A DNA stretch of 64,000 nt from Bacillus sp. Y1 (GTDB taxonomy: Bacteria; Bacillota; Bacilli; Bacillales; Cytobacillaceae): positions 2,308,501 to 2,372,500 of the forward strand of contig NZ_CP030028.1 in the NCBI RefSeq assembly GCF_003586445.1, read 5' to 3'. Within the stretch, counting starts at the first letter, position 1; each line of letters begins with the position of its first letter. Shown here piece by piece: positions 27,801-36,142 of this stretch. A program made the translations under genes and the position numbers. The notes under the pieces are model-generated. The model saw nothing but the letters and a program-made list of their open reading frames with translations, was not told where the DNA came from and made no database searches.

Positions 27801-30052
27801 ATTATAGTGACCAGTATTCTTCTTCTAATCGTTATGATGCTATCACTGTGACTGATAAATCACAACAATACTATGCTGTGATCAAAGAGTTTCTAAAATT
27901 GAAGGATGTAGAAGGTACAGATGAGAATGTAAATAATACAATAAAAGCCTTCAATACTTTTAATGGTGAATGGTTACTAAGAATAATAGGTAGCAAGGGT
28001 CATTATTCAAGAGAAAAGTTAAGTATTGTATCAGCGATTAAGTTTGCCTTATCTTATTTCGATCATAAAAATATTTTATGGGTTCCAATTTCACTGGAAG
28101 AAGTTCTACGTGTTGCAGGTGCAGTTGGTCTAAGTAAATCTGAAGGTGTATTTACTGCCAAGAATTTAGGGGTAAAAGGAAGCCATAGTGACGATTTATT
28201 ATTGCTGGGCTTGGAACAAATTAATGACCAGTTAAAATTACATTTTTATCCTATAGAAGTAAAAATAGGAGCAAATAAAAATGATGTTTTAGATAAAGCG
28301 AAAAAACAGGTTAGACATACGAAAAAGTTATTCAAAGATGCACTATCTAACCAAGATGATGGAATGTTTACTAGTAAGTTTTATAGGAATTTCTTTGTAC
28401 AATTATTCATTTCAAATGCAAAGAAACTTGAACAGAGCACATTATGGGAAAGTAAAAATTATAGCTTATCTGATGAAGTACTAGAGAGACTATATAAGGA
28501 TCAATATGTTGTTTCTGATGATCTAGAGAATTATATTGGTGAGGGAGCTATCCTTTCATTTCAACGGGATGCATATTATAGAAGCTCGTATTTAGATGAG
28601 GGTATTACTTTACTTGGGTTAACTGAGACAGATGGTTATCTCGGATTAGTTCAATCGATTGATGACATGCATAAATGGATTCAAATAAAGGAAAGTGATT
28701 TTGTAAAAGAATCTTTATTGTCTTATATCTATGATCCAATGACTCAAAGCGATAACAGATATGAAAAATCATTACAGAAATTAATAGATCCATCAGAAGT
28801 ATATAATGAGGAAAGTGTAGCTGTAGATATTTCACCAGAACCAATTCAAGGAGACACAGAATTACCAGAAGAAGAACAAATAGATCCTATACCAGAAACT
28901 GCTGAAGATAACAGTGGTGCAAACCTTCAAATAGAAACTGCTAGGATTCTGTTAGGTAAGGCTGAAAATTCAAATCGAGAAATATATTGGGAGTATGGTA
29001 ATAAAGGCTTAGCAAATAGACACTTACTTATCTCAGGGAAATCTGGTCAAGGGAAAACATATTTTATGCAGTGTTTGCTTTTGGAGAAGTCCAAATTAGG
29101 TATTCCTAGTATTGTAATTGACTATACTGAAGGTTTCTTACCTAATCAACTTGAAGCCGAATTCGTCAATTATATGGGCAATAAATTAAAACAAAAGATT
29201 GTGTTCAGTGATCAACTTCCAATAAATCCTTTTCAAAAGAATGTAAGAGATATTGGGGGGATTACATTACCGGAATCTAATACCGATGTTGCAGAAAGAA
29301 TAAAAAGTGTATTTGCAGCAGTTTATAGTAGCCTTGGAATTCAACAACTGAATGCTATCTATGAAGCAACTCTTAATGGGGTAGGTAAATACGGAGATGA
29401 AATGAGCTTATTAAAATTAAGGGATGAACTTGAGGAAGATGGTTCTAGTTACTCAAAAACAGCCTTATCTCAGATACGGCCACTAATTGATCGTAATCCG
29501 TTTACTCATATTAATCCTATTCAGTGGAATGATATAGTTGAGAGTAATGGAGAGGTATTTATCATTCAGTTGACTGGATATCCTAGAGATGTACAACTTA
29601 TAATTACAGAGTTTATATTATGGGATCTGTGGAATTACTCTGTAAGATTTGGAAATAAGAATAAGCCAATGCCAGTGATTTTAGATGAAGCGCAAAATCT
29701 AGATCATACTGAAAAATCACCATCTGCTAGAATCTTAACAGAAGGTCGAAAATTTGGCTGGTCGGCTTGGTACGCTACACAATTTTTAAAATCACAATTA
29801 GATAGTGATGAGCTAGCAAGATTGCAAAATTCATCCCAAAAAATATATTTTTCTCCACCCGAACAAGAAATATCAAGTATTGCATCAAGTTTGGCTAACG
29901 ACCAGACGGAAAAGAAACAATGGGAAAAGAGACTTTCTGAATTAAAGAAAGGGCAATGTATTGTACATGGGCCAATTCTATCATCTTCTGGTGAATTGTC
30001 TAAACCTACAGTTACCGTAGTGGATATTTTACCGCTTTCAGAAAGATTGTAA
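24839..30052 (+). CDS. dptH: Phosphorothioation-dependent restriction protein DptH (HerA/FtsK-like ATPase)
   Basis: A 1737-residue protein, the large motor of DptFGH. The first 1350 residues have no simple motif. An acidic linker (about 1330-1365) precedes a HerA/FtsK-like ATPase domain with Walker A ISGKSGQGKTYF (about residue 1400) and Walker B VILDEAQNLD (about 1613), then an arginine-containing TEGRKFGWSAWYATQF. DptH is taken to be the ATP-driven DNA-engaging subunit. I set the start at ATG 24839 with GTGGTG nine bases upstream; ATG 24830 is an alternative. The stop codon lies inside the shared terminator with the convergent gene. Confidence 0.92.
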   Translation: MSNQFYNYIVHLLFNYFKEAPVKAGDRYYLHLDKDEDVQEMIHALKEQDHVTDFVYQHELGDPYKTFSFKINELKVVVASTSEAVKPDFLVTLRNQVGEQKGVWENTALLSIVSEQLDSILGGSSDLQKEGMPLHPNSLYLRLKDDIDNSGLNKVEKIILLDNIERLVKEQTFQQITFFDFEDIFITLSKGKIDSDDYKKFGLFKDEDLSTFTGNRLKERMNQNRDLFDYVRKVHDFGIGGVDDLEKRFSPDGANKLKQEQWFEEPFSQVNKYHEDYISINKKTKVLLKEINVKDSLKYWDRPEKETAAGERKRHLIIFNPTKKEEVNLQLSFSFEGGKDKSLSKDYFKVQNAYKNLIKENVAKTNITVSISADKVEPTFVKLAYRHDNKAALGAELSIVVLPIAPEFLEPFRTNYLINSKLNCLEINTEEEELKFGQGYNRKVVEVLQNNQEIAFEPDEQLVIVPQSEAFNDEDELQFKIRYSEAGEVVPFLLKNELPESTPITGLRIWKLKREKQRDFELINNRLVFGNTEYYFHAEYKQFFNWEANWLEQGLRCARLDAEELIKEDLNLGEELRESYSRYITYFKTTSSIPSLCYLNTELETRAKDYVKAYLDEIKSFDEHSEAGSKGRDLFKLGTVIGNNIIYFTPFHPLIVAYQLMVHEELGNEEVDNSILNRLTPESLVPYIYIYNNGEQLYKSDYQQTAVEWMAFKPVNQVSVSDANQYLAKVIEDKLIQFEEHFNYLFIEKSKAPLQVNVINISNDKEVLKGIISWMLKRINSKGVEALKRVEVTLYNEQHDSAFDLFSRIESIDQFEESFNIKLKVKDMEPTDILRIIREKLSYFKKDHHSEYKYAHISFYKMHAQENYALQPMFDMNSGITLEGLYSSLSSMKGNENYRSGFGVKAYSIEDENLLTQTAFYINELAANLRNEGNDTYRKGEAIFSRTTTTDEKTLEQIYKSSYWVTFIDPSVDLAFFNDYEKNLVVIHYSDQYSSSNRYDAITVTDKSQQYYAVIKEFLKLKDVEGTDENVNNTIKAFNTFNGEWLLRIIGSKGHYSREKLSIVSAIKFALSYFDHKNILWVPISLEEVLRVAGAVGLSKSEGVFTAKNLGVKGSHSDDLLLLGLEQINDQLKLHFYPIEVKIGANKNDVLDKAKKQVRHTKKLFKDALSNQDDGMFTSKFYRNFFVQLFISNAKKLEQSTLWESKNYSLSDEVLERLYKDQYVVSDDLENYIGEGAILSFQRDAYYRSSYLDEGITLLGLTETDGYLGLVQSIDDMHKWIQIKESDFVKESLLSYIYDPMTQSDNRYEKSLQKLIDPSEVYNEESVAVDISPEPIQGDTELPEEEQIDPIPETAEDNSGANLQIETARILLGKAENSNREIYWEYGNKGLANRHLLISGKSGQGKTYFMQCLLLEKSKLGIPSIVIDYTEGFLPNQLEAEFVNYMGNKLKQKIVFSDQLPINPFQKNVRDIGGITLPESNTDVAERIKSVFAAVYSSLGIQQLNAIYEATLNGVGKYGDEMSLLKLRDELEEDGSSYSKTALSQIRPLIDRNPFTHINPIQWNDIVESNGEVFIIQLTGYPRDVQLIITEFILWDLWNYSVRFGNKNKPMPVILDEAQNLDHTEKSPSARILTEGRKFGWSAWYATQFLKSQLDSDELARLQNSSQKIYFSPPEQEISSIASSLANDQTEKKQWEKRLSELKKGQCIVHGPILSSSGELSKPTVTVVDILPLSERL

Positions 30053-30095
30053 AAACAATAAGGAACCACCAATTTGGTGGTTCCTTATTGTTTTT
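30051..30095. terminator. Perfect bidirectional terminator between dptH and the second dndE-like gene
   Basis: A 22-base arm (AAAAACAATAAGGAACCACC plus AA) is mirrored by TTGGTGGTTCC and TTATTGTTTTT. The stop codons of both convergent genes lie within it, so the two transcripts end on the same hairpin. Confidence 0.92.
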
Positions 30096-30465
30096 ACTGT
30101 AGTATTGTCTTTCTATAATTGTCCATGGAAGACAAGCTTTCTATTTCCTCTAAGATTATTCGAAGTCCTTTTTCAATAAAATATAGCATAAAGTGATTGA
30201 TCTCTTCATCGTTAAGTGACCGCTTAATTTCTTCCATTATCAAATGTTTAAATAACAAATATTCTCGGTCTCTAATTATGTTATCTGGTATTGTCCATTT
30301 ATTTTTTGTGTCATTAAATACCAAAGTTAAATCTCCATTTGATAGGGCTATGCCCTTGGAAAGTGCAATTTTTACTCCAAGAGGTCGATCGATTTCCAGG
30401 TGTTCGCACATACGGTCTAATATTTCTTTTCCAGTTCCTGATAAGTTCATTCTTCTATTAGCCAT
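30094..30465 (-). CDS. Second DndE-like protein
   Basis: A 123-residue DUF1832/DndE-like protein, divergent from the DndE at 15921. It begins MANRRMNLSGTGKEILDRMC, with the family-style N-terminal strand and helix, and its C-terminal helix FIEKGLRIILEEIESL matches the DndE end pattern (ERGIQLLENEY in the other copy). It overlaps the upstream DndD-like gene by eight bases. As no second dndB or dndC is present, it either borrows the main modification enzyme or serves a different function. Confidence 0.72.
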   Translation of the reverse strand: MANRRMNLSGTGKEILDRMCEHLEIDRPLGVKIALSKGIALSNGDLTLVFNDTKNKWTIPDNIIRDREYLLFKHLIMEEIKRSLNDEEINHFMLYFIEKGLRIILEEIESLSSMDNYRKTILQ

Positions 30466-32488
30466 GTTTTCCCGCCTTTACAAAATCGAAATAACCATCT
30501 CTAATAACAGTATATTTTTTTTCTTCATTATAATCTAGCATATACTGTTTATAAGAGTGCTTGCTCATTATATCAATGTATTCTTCAGTAATTTCAGTAT
30601 CAGTTGATAATATAATTACCTGGTCACTTAAATCTTTGTAGTAATTATTTATTAGATGATTACGGTGATAAGAATCTAACCTTCCTAATGGGGTGTCAAT
30701 TACCATTGGTAATGATAAATTTGACGCTTTTGTTAGTGCCCAAATTAAAGCAGAAGATATCATTTGCATTTCACCAGCCGAGCGATCTTGAATGCTTATT
30801 TCCTGAAGACGGTCATTGTATAGTCGTATTGAGTATGTCTCAATATCAAACTCAATCCTACCAAATTCTTCTTTCTTTCTAAATAATTTACTAAGCATTC
30901 TTGCAAATTCTTCCTTTATAAAATTAGCTTTTAATTGAGTAATTTCTTCAACATATTGTTGTATTGCAGTTATTGTTTTGTTTATATAATTTAATCTAAG
31001 TTGAACGTTTTCAAAATCAGTACCTTGATCGTTGAGTCGAGTAAGACTATTTAAGATAGCTTGTCTAGACTCTTTAAATGTATTAATCTTTGACAATAAT
31101 GACTTATTTTTTAAATTTAGTTGCCCTAACTTCATTGTCAGTATATCAATTTTATTATTTTCTAATGAAATATCAACTGATTCTGGTGCATTTCGAATTT
31201 CTACCTCGATTTGCCCTAATTCGTTTTTTAATTTCTCAACTTTGCTTAAATTAGATGAAATAAAATTGGAATCTTTAATGGCAATATTCATTAAATAACT
31301 GTATTCATTAGAAGAAAGGTCATGAATTTCTTCAATCACATCATTTAAAGCTTTTTCCTTGAGTTTGTTTTCTTTAATCCATATTTCCTCTCCAAGATTT
31401 TTAATTTGATCTAATTGTTTTTCGGATAGAGGAGGATTGATTTCTTTATTCAGCAACTGATTTATAAAATCTTTATATGGGGTGAGTGAAGCCTCATACA
31501 AGATTTTCTGATTCCTCTGATCATGTTCAACCTTTAACGTATTCTTTAAACTTTTAATTTTATTTCCTAGTATTATACTAATTGCATGGTCTTTGAAATT
31601 TTTATTGAATTCATCATTTAATATATTTAGTTCAGTAGATAGTCGAGACTGCTTTTTTATAATTACTTCTCTTGACTTTGAATTGATGATGATTTTTTCA
31701 TTTCTTTCTCTATTTGCTTCATCTATTAAGTTTTGTGTGTTTTTAATTTCCTCTGCAAACTTTTCTTTTCTAGTACTCACTTCATTTAGGTCATTATCAA
31801 TTTGTTCAAGTTCTTTGTTAAGACCACTTAACTTAGTCTGAGATACTGACTTTGATAATTCTTTTTCTAAAGAGGATTTAATAGAATGTAGGTCATCTAA
31901 CAACTGTTTATATGACTCCATTCCAGTTAATTTATGAATAGATTCCTTCATTTCACTACTATTTTGTCTCAAGATGATATCCTTAATTTCTTCACCGTCA
32001 AAAATAAAGAAAGGCGATGCATGAAAAGGAATAATCTTGTCAATATAGCGATAAAAAACGTCTATGTTACCTACTGAAGCATGTTTACCATGTCTAGCAC
32101 CTGGTTTCCAAACGGTTATATCTCTATTCTCGTTAATAAGCCTTTTTAAATGGTCAAAACTCCATTTAACCTTTAATTCCCATATCTCTTTCCGATCAGT
32201 TTCTAAGGTTAATGATATTGAACAGTCTCTTCCGCCTTCGTTATAGAATGTATTATTAATTACGTTTGAAAACTGTTTCTTAAACTCTTGTTCAGATATG
32301 CCTCTTTTTCCAAAGAGAATGTATTGAATGGCCTTTAAGATAGTGGTTTTACCAGCCCCATTTAATCCGCCTAATAGAATTAGGTTCTTATGTTCTTCTT
32401 CTCTAACATCTTCAGGAATATATAGATCTATCTCTTGATGACCATAGTAAGTCTTGTAGTTATCAAAGATCAGTTTTTTAAATAGCAT
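30458..32488 (-). CDS. Second DndD-like SMC/Rad50-type ATPase
   Basis: A 676-residue coiled-coil ATPase. Walker A is GGLNGAGKTT (about residues 40-49), the signature DRSAGEMQMISSALIWALT and Walker B region MVIDTPLGRLDSYHRN lie near the C-terminus, and coiled-coil arms fill about residues 200-560. The DTPLGRLD string and the match of both ends to the DndD at 16286 place it in the DndD branch rather than generic Rad50 or RecF. Its start overlaps the stop of the 62-aa gene (TAATG). It is a diverged paralogue and not a duplicate: identity to the other DndD looks low apart from the motifs. Confidence 0.82.
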   Translation of the reverse strand: MLFKKLIFDNYKTYYGHQEIDLYIPEDVREEEHKNLILLGGLNGAGKTTILKAIQYILFGKRGISEQEFKKQFSNVINNTFYNEGGRDCSISLTLETDRKEIWELKVKWSFDHLKRLINENRDITVWKPGARHGKHASVGNIDVFYRYIDKIIPFHASPFFIFDGEEIKDIILRQNSSEMKESIHKLTGMESYKQLLDDLHSIKSSLEKELSKSVSQTKLSGLNKELEQIDNDLNEVSTRKEKFAEEIKNTQNLIDEANRERNEKIIINSKSREVIIKKQSRLSTELNILNDEFNKNFKDHAISIILGNKIKSLKNTLKVEHDQRNQKILYEASLTPYKDFINQLLNKEINPPLSEKQLDQIKNLGEEIWIKENKLKEKALNDVIEEIHDLSSNEYSYLMNIAIKDSNFISSNLSKVEKLKNELGQIEVEIRNAPESVDISLENNKIDILTMKLGQLNLKNKSLLSKINTFKESRQAILNSLTRLNDQGTDFENVQLRLNYINKTITAIQQYVEEITQLKANFIKEEFARMLSKLFRKKEEFGRIEFDIETYSIRLYNDRLQEISIQDRSAGEMQMISSALIWALTKASNLSLPMVIDTPLGRLDSYHRNHLINNYYKDLSDQVIILSTDTEITEEYIDIMSKHSYKQYMLDYNEEKKYTVIRDGYFDFVKAGKHG

Positions 32489-32676
32489 TATTTATCACCT
32501 TTAATGTAAAAGTCAATTAAATCAAGATACTCTTTTTTACGTGCACTTGCAGTGATGTTTTCATAGGAGAATTTTTCTGCACTTTTCAGTAATTGATGAA
32601 GAGATTTTATAGAAACGTTATTCTCTTTACAAACTTTACCTAATATTTCGAGTTCTTGTTCTCTTAGTTTATTCAT
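32488..32676 (-). CDS. Small protein heading the second DndD/DndE module
   Basis: A 62-residue, mainly helical charged protein (MNKLREQELEILGKVCKENN at the N-terminus). It is the first gene of the minus-strand trio and its stop overlaps the next start, so it is co-translated with the DndD-like ATPase. AGGTGG lies upstream of the ATG. I do not recognise a named family. Position suggests an accessory or regulatory subunit of the module. Confidence 0.65.
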   Translation of the reverse strand: MNKLREQELEILGKVCKENNVSIKSLHQLLKSAEKFSYENITASARKKEYLDLIDFYIKGDK

Positions 32677-32854
32677 TTTTTAACCACCTATAAAAAGTAA
32701 TTATATTGTACTAATAAAATTCTACTATAATTTAAGAATATATGACAGATATTAGATATGGTAAAAAGGTAGGGAGATATGAAGATAATATTTTGAAATT
32801 GTTGCTTATATATAATAAAATGGAAAAAAAACATATTTTTGGGAGGTTAATATT

Positions 32855-34177
32855 TTGTCTAATAACCAAAAAGAAATTAATGCATATCCAACAAAATCTT
32901 TTTTTATAGATATGTTAATTAAGGATATACCTTTAATTGATGCTATTGCTGATTTAGTTGATAACAGTGTCGATGGGGCAATATCTTTACGTGAAAATGG
33001 AGATTTTTCGGGTTTGAAAGTAGAACTTCAAATAGATAAAGATTCATTTAAGATCATTGATAATTGTGGAGGGTTCAGTGCTCAAACAGCACGGAATTAT
33101 GCATTTAGATTTGGAAGACCAGAAGATGCTCCAGATATTCCAAAATCTATTGGAAGGTTCGGTGTGGGCATGAAGCGCGCGTTATTTAAAATAGGGAATA
33201 ATATTCATATTGAATCAAAATCTTCAAATTCTTATTTTGACGTGAATATTGATGTTGATAAGTGGAAAAGTGACCCGAATAATTGGTCTTGGGAGTTTGA
33301 TACAATAATAGAAGAAGCACAAGAAGGAGAAAATGGTACAACAATAGTAGTTGAGAATTTAGACCCACAAGTTTCGTCTACATTTTCTAGAACTTCCTTT
33401 ATAGATGGGTTAATCAAAGAAATTAAAATATCCCATGAAAAAGTATTAGAAAAGGGATTATCTATTATTATTAATGGGATTGAAATTTCATTTAAACCGT
33501 CAACGTTGTATGTCTCAGATAATATAAAACCAGCATATTATAATACTATAATTGATGGTGTAAATGTAGAAATACTTACAGGAATAACTGAAACAGGGCA
33601 TCCAAGGGAAGCAGGATGGTACATATACTGTAACGGAAGATTAATAGTTGCGGCTAATCAATCTCAACTTACCGGTTGGGGGGATGGACATGCAATGTTT
33701 CATCCAACCTACGCAAGTTTTAGAGGTTATGTTTTTTTTGAATCTAGTGTTTCTTCACTATTACCTTGGAATACAACTAAAAATGGCATAGACGAAGAGT
33801 CGAATATTTTTAAAGCAGTTAGACCTCATATGATAAATATGATGAAGCCGGTTACAAGTTTCTTGAAAAAGCTTAAATCACAGCCATATGGTGGAGAAGA
33901 GGAATTTGAGAACGAGGATTATGAAGCTGAAAAAAGTCTTCAGGACTATGTTAATGAAGCTGATAAAATTAATATTACGTCAATTAATAAAGTTCTATTA
34001 ACGGGTAGATTTACAGCGCCAGTAGTTCAAATGGTTAGAAAACCAGAAACGCAGAAAATCCAATACAATAAGCCGATTGAACAGATAAACAAAGTCAAAG
34101 CTGAGTTAGGTGCTACTTCTCTTAAGGAAGTAGGAGAAAAAACCTTTGAATACTTTTTAAGAATGGAGTGCCATTAA
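32855..34177 (+). CDS. GHKL (Hsp90/MORC-like) ATPase of the divergent two-gene unit
   Basis: A 440-residue protein with a GHKL nucleotide-binding fold. The N-box is IADLVDNSVDGA (residues 31-42), the G1 box is DNCGG (69-73) and the G2 loop is GRFGVGMKRA (100-109). The C-terminal part includes a second domain ending KSLQDYVNEAD and a helical tail. Stand-alone Hsp90/MORC-like ATPases of this type occur in several bacterial defence loci as ATP-driven clamps. It starts at TTG with GGGAGG eight bases upstream. The gene diverges from the DndD/DndE trio and its stop overlaps the next start (TAATG). Confidence 0.8.
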   Translation: MSNNQKEINAYPTKSFFIDMLIKDIPLIDAIADLVDNSVDGAISLRENGDFSGLKVELQIDKDSFKIIDNCGGFSAQTARNYAFRFGRPEDAPDIPKSIGRFGVGMKRALFKIGNNIHIESKSSNSYFDVNIDVDKWKSDPNNWSWEFDTIIEEAQEGENGTTIVVENLDPQVSSTFSRTSFIDGLIKEIKISHEKVLEKGLSIIINGIEISFKPSTLYVSDNIKPAYYNTIIDGVNVEILTGITETGHPREAGWYIYCNGRLIVAANQSQLTGWGDGHAMFHPTYASFRGYVFFESSVSSLLPWNTTKNGIDEESNIFKAVRPHMINMMKPVTSFLKKLKSQPYGGEEEFENEDYEAEKSLQDYVNEADKINITSINKVLLTGRFTAPVVQMVRKPETQKIQYNKPIEQINKVKAELGATSLKEVGEKTFEYFLRMECH

Positions 34178-35133
34178 TGTCTGATAGTACAGAAACAAGA
34201 AGACCCAGCTATGAACAGATAAATTATCGGGTTAGACCTGCTAAATCTATTGAAAGAAAAATGCTTTGTGAATCATTTAGAAGATTAACGCATTTTTCTC
34301 CAGTAGAAGATTATAGATATATTGGTTTTGGGTCAACCTTCTTTGCAGATTTTTTATTATTTCATAAACAACTGGGCATAGAAAATATGATTAGTATTGA
34401 AAAGGATTATGAAAATGAGGATAGGTTTTTATATAATAAACCGTATAAATGTATTGAAATAAAGTTTGGAGATTCTAATGATCAGTTACCCCAATTAGAT
34501 TGGGGAAGTACTAAAGATATAGTTTGGTTAGATTATGATGGTCGTTTAGATTTAAGCGTACTTGATGATATTAATACAGTCTTCTTTAATATATCATCTG
34601 GCTCAATTGTTCTTACGACAGTTAATATTTATTATAAAAGAGGGCAAGAGGTTAATGTTTTAAATAAGTATTTAGAACATAAAGCACCTGAAGGGATAAC
34701 TAATGATGACTTGGAGTCTTGGAAGGCTGCGAAAGTATGCAGAAAAATTATCCATGATAAGATTAACGAAACTTTAGAAGATCGTAATCGAACAGAACCG
34801 GATGGAAAAAAATTTAAATTCAAACCATTGTATTATTTTGGATATTCTGATGGTACCAAGATGCTAACTTTTGGTGGTATTGTTTTTCGAGAAGATGAGG
34901 AAAGTACTTTTGATGAGTGTAAATTTAACCAATTACCCTACATTAAACTTGATGATGATATGTATTTTATCGACGTCCCAAGCCTTACTTATAAAGAAAT
35001 AAGACACTTAGACTCGCAACTACCTCATGAAGACCTAACAAGTGTTACTTCACCAGGGGTAAAACCGGAAGATATAAAAAGGTACTCTGTATTATACAAG
35101 TACTTTCCTGCGTTCTCAGAAACTGAGATTTAA
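34177..35133 (+). CDS. Rossmann/O-methyltransferase-like protein paired with the GHKL ATPase
   Basis: A 318-residue protein translationally coupled to the GHKL ATPase. YIGFGSTFFADF (about 48-59) followed by MISIEKD (about 70-76) resembles the glycine-rich loop and acidic end of strand 2 of SAM-dependent methyltransferases, and DIVWLDYDGRLD (about 112-123) could be the strand-4 region. No clear DNA-methylase (DPPY or PC) motif is present. It may be a methyltransferase, or an inactive sensor built on that fold. GGAG lies eight bases before ATG 34177. With its neighbour it is the least understood part of the island. Confidence 0.62.
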   Translation: MSDSTETRRPSYEQINYRVRPAKSIERKMLCESFRRLTHFSPVEDYRYIGFGSTFFADFLLFHKQLGIENMISIEKDYENEDRFLYNKPYKCIEIKFGDSNDQLPQLDWGSTKDIVWLDYDGRLDLSVLDDINTVFFNISSGSIVLTTVNIYYKRGQEVNVLNKYLEHKAPEGITNDDLESWKAAKVCRKIIHDKINETLEDRNRTEPDGKKFKFKPLYYFGYSDGTKMLTFGGIVFREDEESTFDECKFNQLPYIKLDDDMYFIDVPSLTYKEIRHLDSQLPHEDLTSVTSPGVKPEDIKRYSVLYKYFPAFSETEI

Positions 35134-35270
35134 TATAAATAAAGAAATTTATTGTTGTTTTCATACTTTAAAAGAAAACCAGATTGAAAGTTAAGAGATA
35201 CTGCATAAACCGAATAAAAAACTGTTCTAGTTTAATCTATAAGAGATAGACTGTAATATAACTTGAACTG

Positions 35271-35316
35271 CCCTGTAAATGTTAGACACCAAACTAACAT
35301 TTACGGGGTGTTTTTT
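35271..35316 (+). terminator. Leader hairpin/terminator of a lost insertion sequence
   Basis: CCCTGTAAATGTTAG pairs with CTAACATTTACGGGG, followed by TGTTTTTT and an ATG. This layout is typical of the 5' end of IS3-family elements, but the frame behind the ATG dies within a few codons. Confidence 0.5.
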
Positions 35317-35490
35317 ATGAGTAATTTTACTGCCTGCTAAAGAGAAAAAATTTATCTCTCGTCTTTACCTTTAGGGGAAACATAGTTTTTTGGTACTTCA
35401 AGACTTATAAACTTTTTTGGGTCAGATCAACACAAAGAAATTCGAGTTGATTTACAGTTTTTTTTAACTAATAATATAGAAAATGATTTA

Positions 35491-35608
35491 GGCTACCGAT
35501 GGACGCTTCCGTTTGCGTAGTCAAGCTGCTTCCCTCGGTACGCCAGTCCAGGGTCTTGACTGTCCCTCTCTTCCCGGAGGAATCATCACCCTTCACTCCA
35601 ATCAACTT
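35491..35608. repeat. GC-rich Bacillaceae-type intergenic repeat
   Basis: This stretch stands out as far richer in G and C than its surroundings. It has the GGACGCTTCCG start, internal CTTCCC and CACTCCAATCAAC end that I recall from dispersed intergenic repeats of Bacillaceae. Only one copy is in the window. It marks past mobile-element activity. Confidence 0.45.
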
Positions 35609-36142
35609 AAATTATCATAAATGAATATTATCCTGTATTGTTTTTCCTTTCACAGGGACTCAATTACCTATGGGAATACGACTTTTACAATCGTGTGTTT
35701 GAGATGTAAGGTGTTGTAACTGTAAGTATAAAATTAGCCAATATAGAAACTAAATTTAGAATCCTTCACTTCAAAATCAGTTAGTAAAAATTATTTAAGT
35801 GGAGGGTAATTAAAGAGGTAGGAGACGGGTGGATAATTAATTTTATTATCTCTATTTGGCATAAAATAGTACAGAACCATGGATGTTTATTGTGGATTTT
35901 TAAACCATCATAACGGCTAATATTATAAATTTGGTCTCCAGAAATCGGCATTTTTTTGTTTCTTTCATAAGAAACTGGATGATTAATCGTTTTTTTATAA
36001 CTTAGCAATTCTATTAGTTACCTAGAAATTGTTTCGTCATAAAATAGACAAAAATTTTCTGTAAAACACCTAACCATTTCCTTCATTTCTCTATATATAA
36101 TCTATGAAAGCAATTTTTATAGATGAAAGGATGAAGTATCAA

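Larger units (their letters stand above)
35134..36142. other. Gene-poor region with decayed mobile DNA
   Basis: No credible gene in about 1 kb. It contains an insertion-sequence-style leader hairpin (35271-35316) followed by ATGAGTAATTTTACTGCCTG, which stops after a few codons, and a GC-rich repeat (35491-35608). The rest is AT-rich with scattered stops in all frames. Confidence 0.5.

Noticed and set aside
29704..30072. 122-codon minus-strand frame over the end of dptH
   Set aside because: It is antisense to the ATPase domain and has no family resemblance; it would also need a start upstream of the terminator.
34177..35133. DNA N6-adenine or cytosine methylase
   Set aside because: The methyltransferase-like loop is present but no DPPY or PC catalytic motif is visible, so it is described only as Rossmann/O-methyltransferase-like.
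35781..36008. 75-codon minus-strand frame in the decayed region
   Set aside because: No ribosome site, no family match, and the area is non-coding in all other respects.
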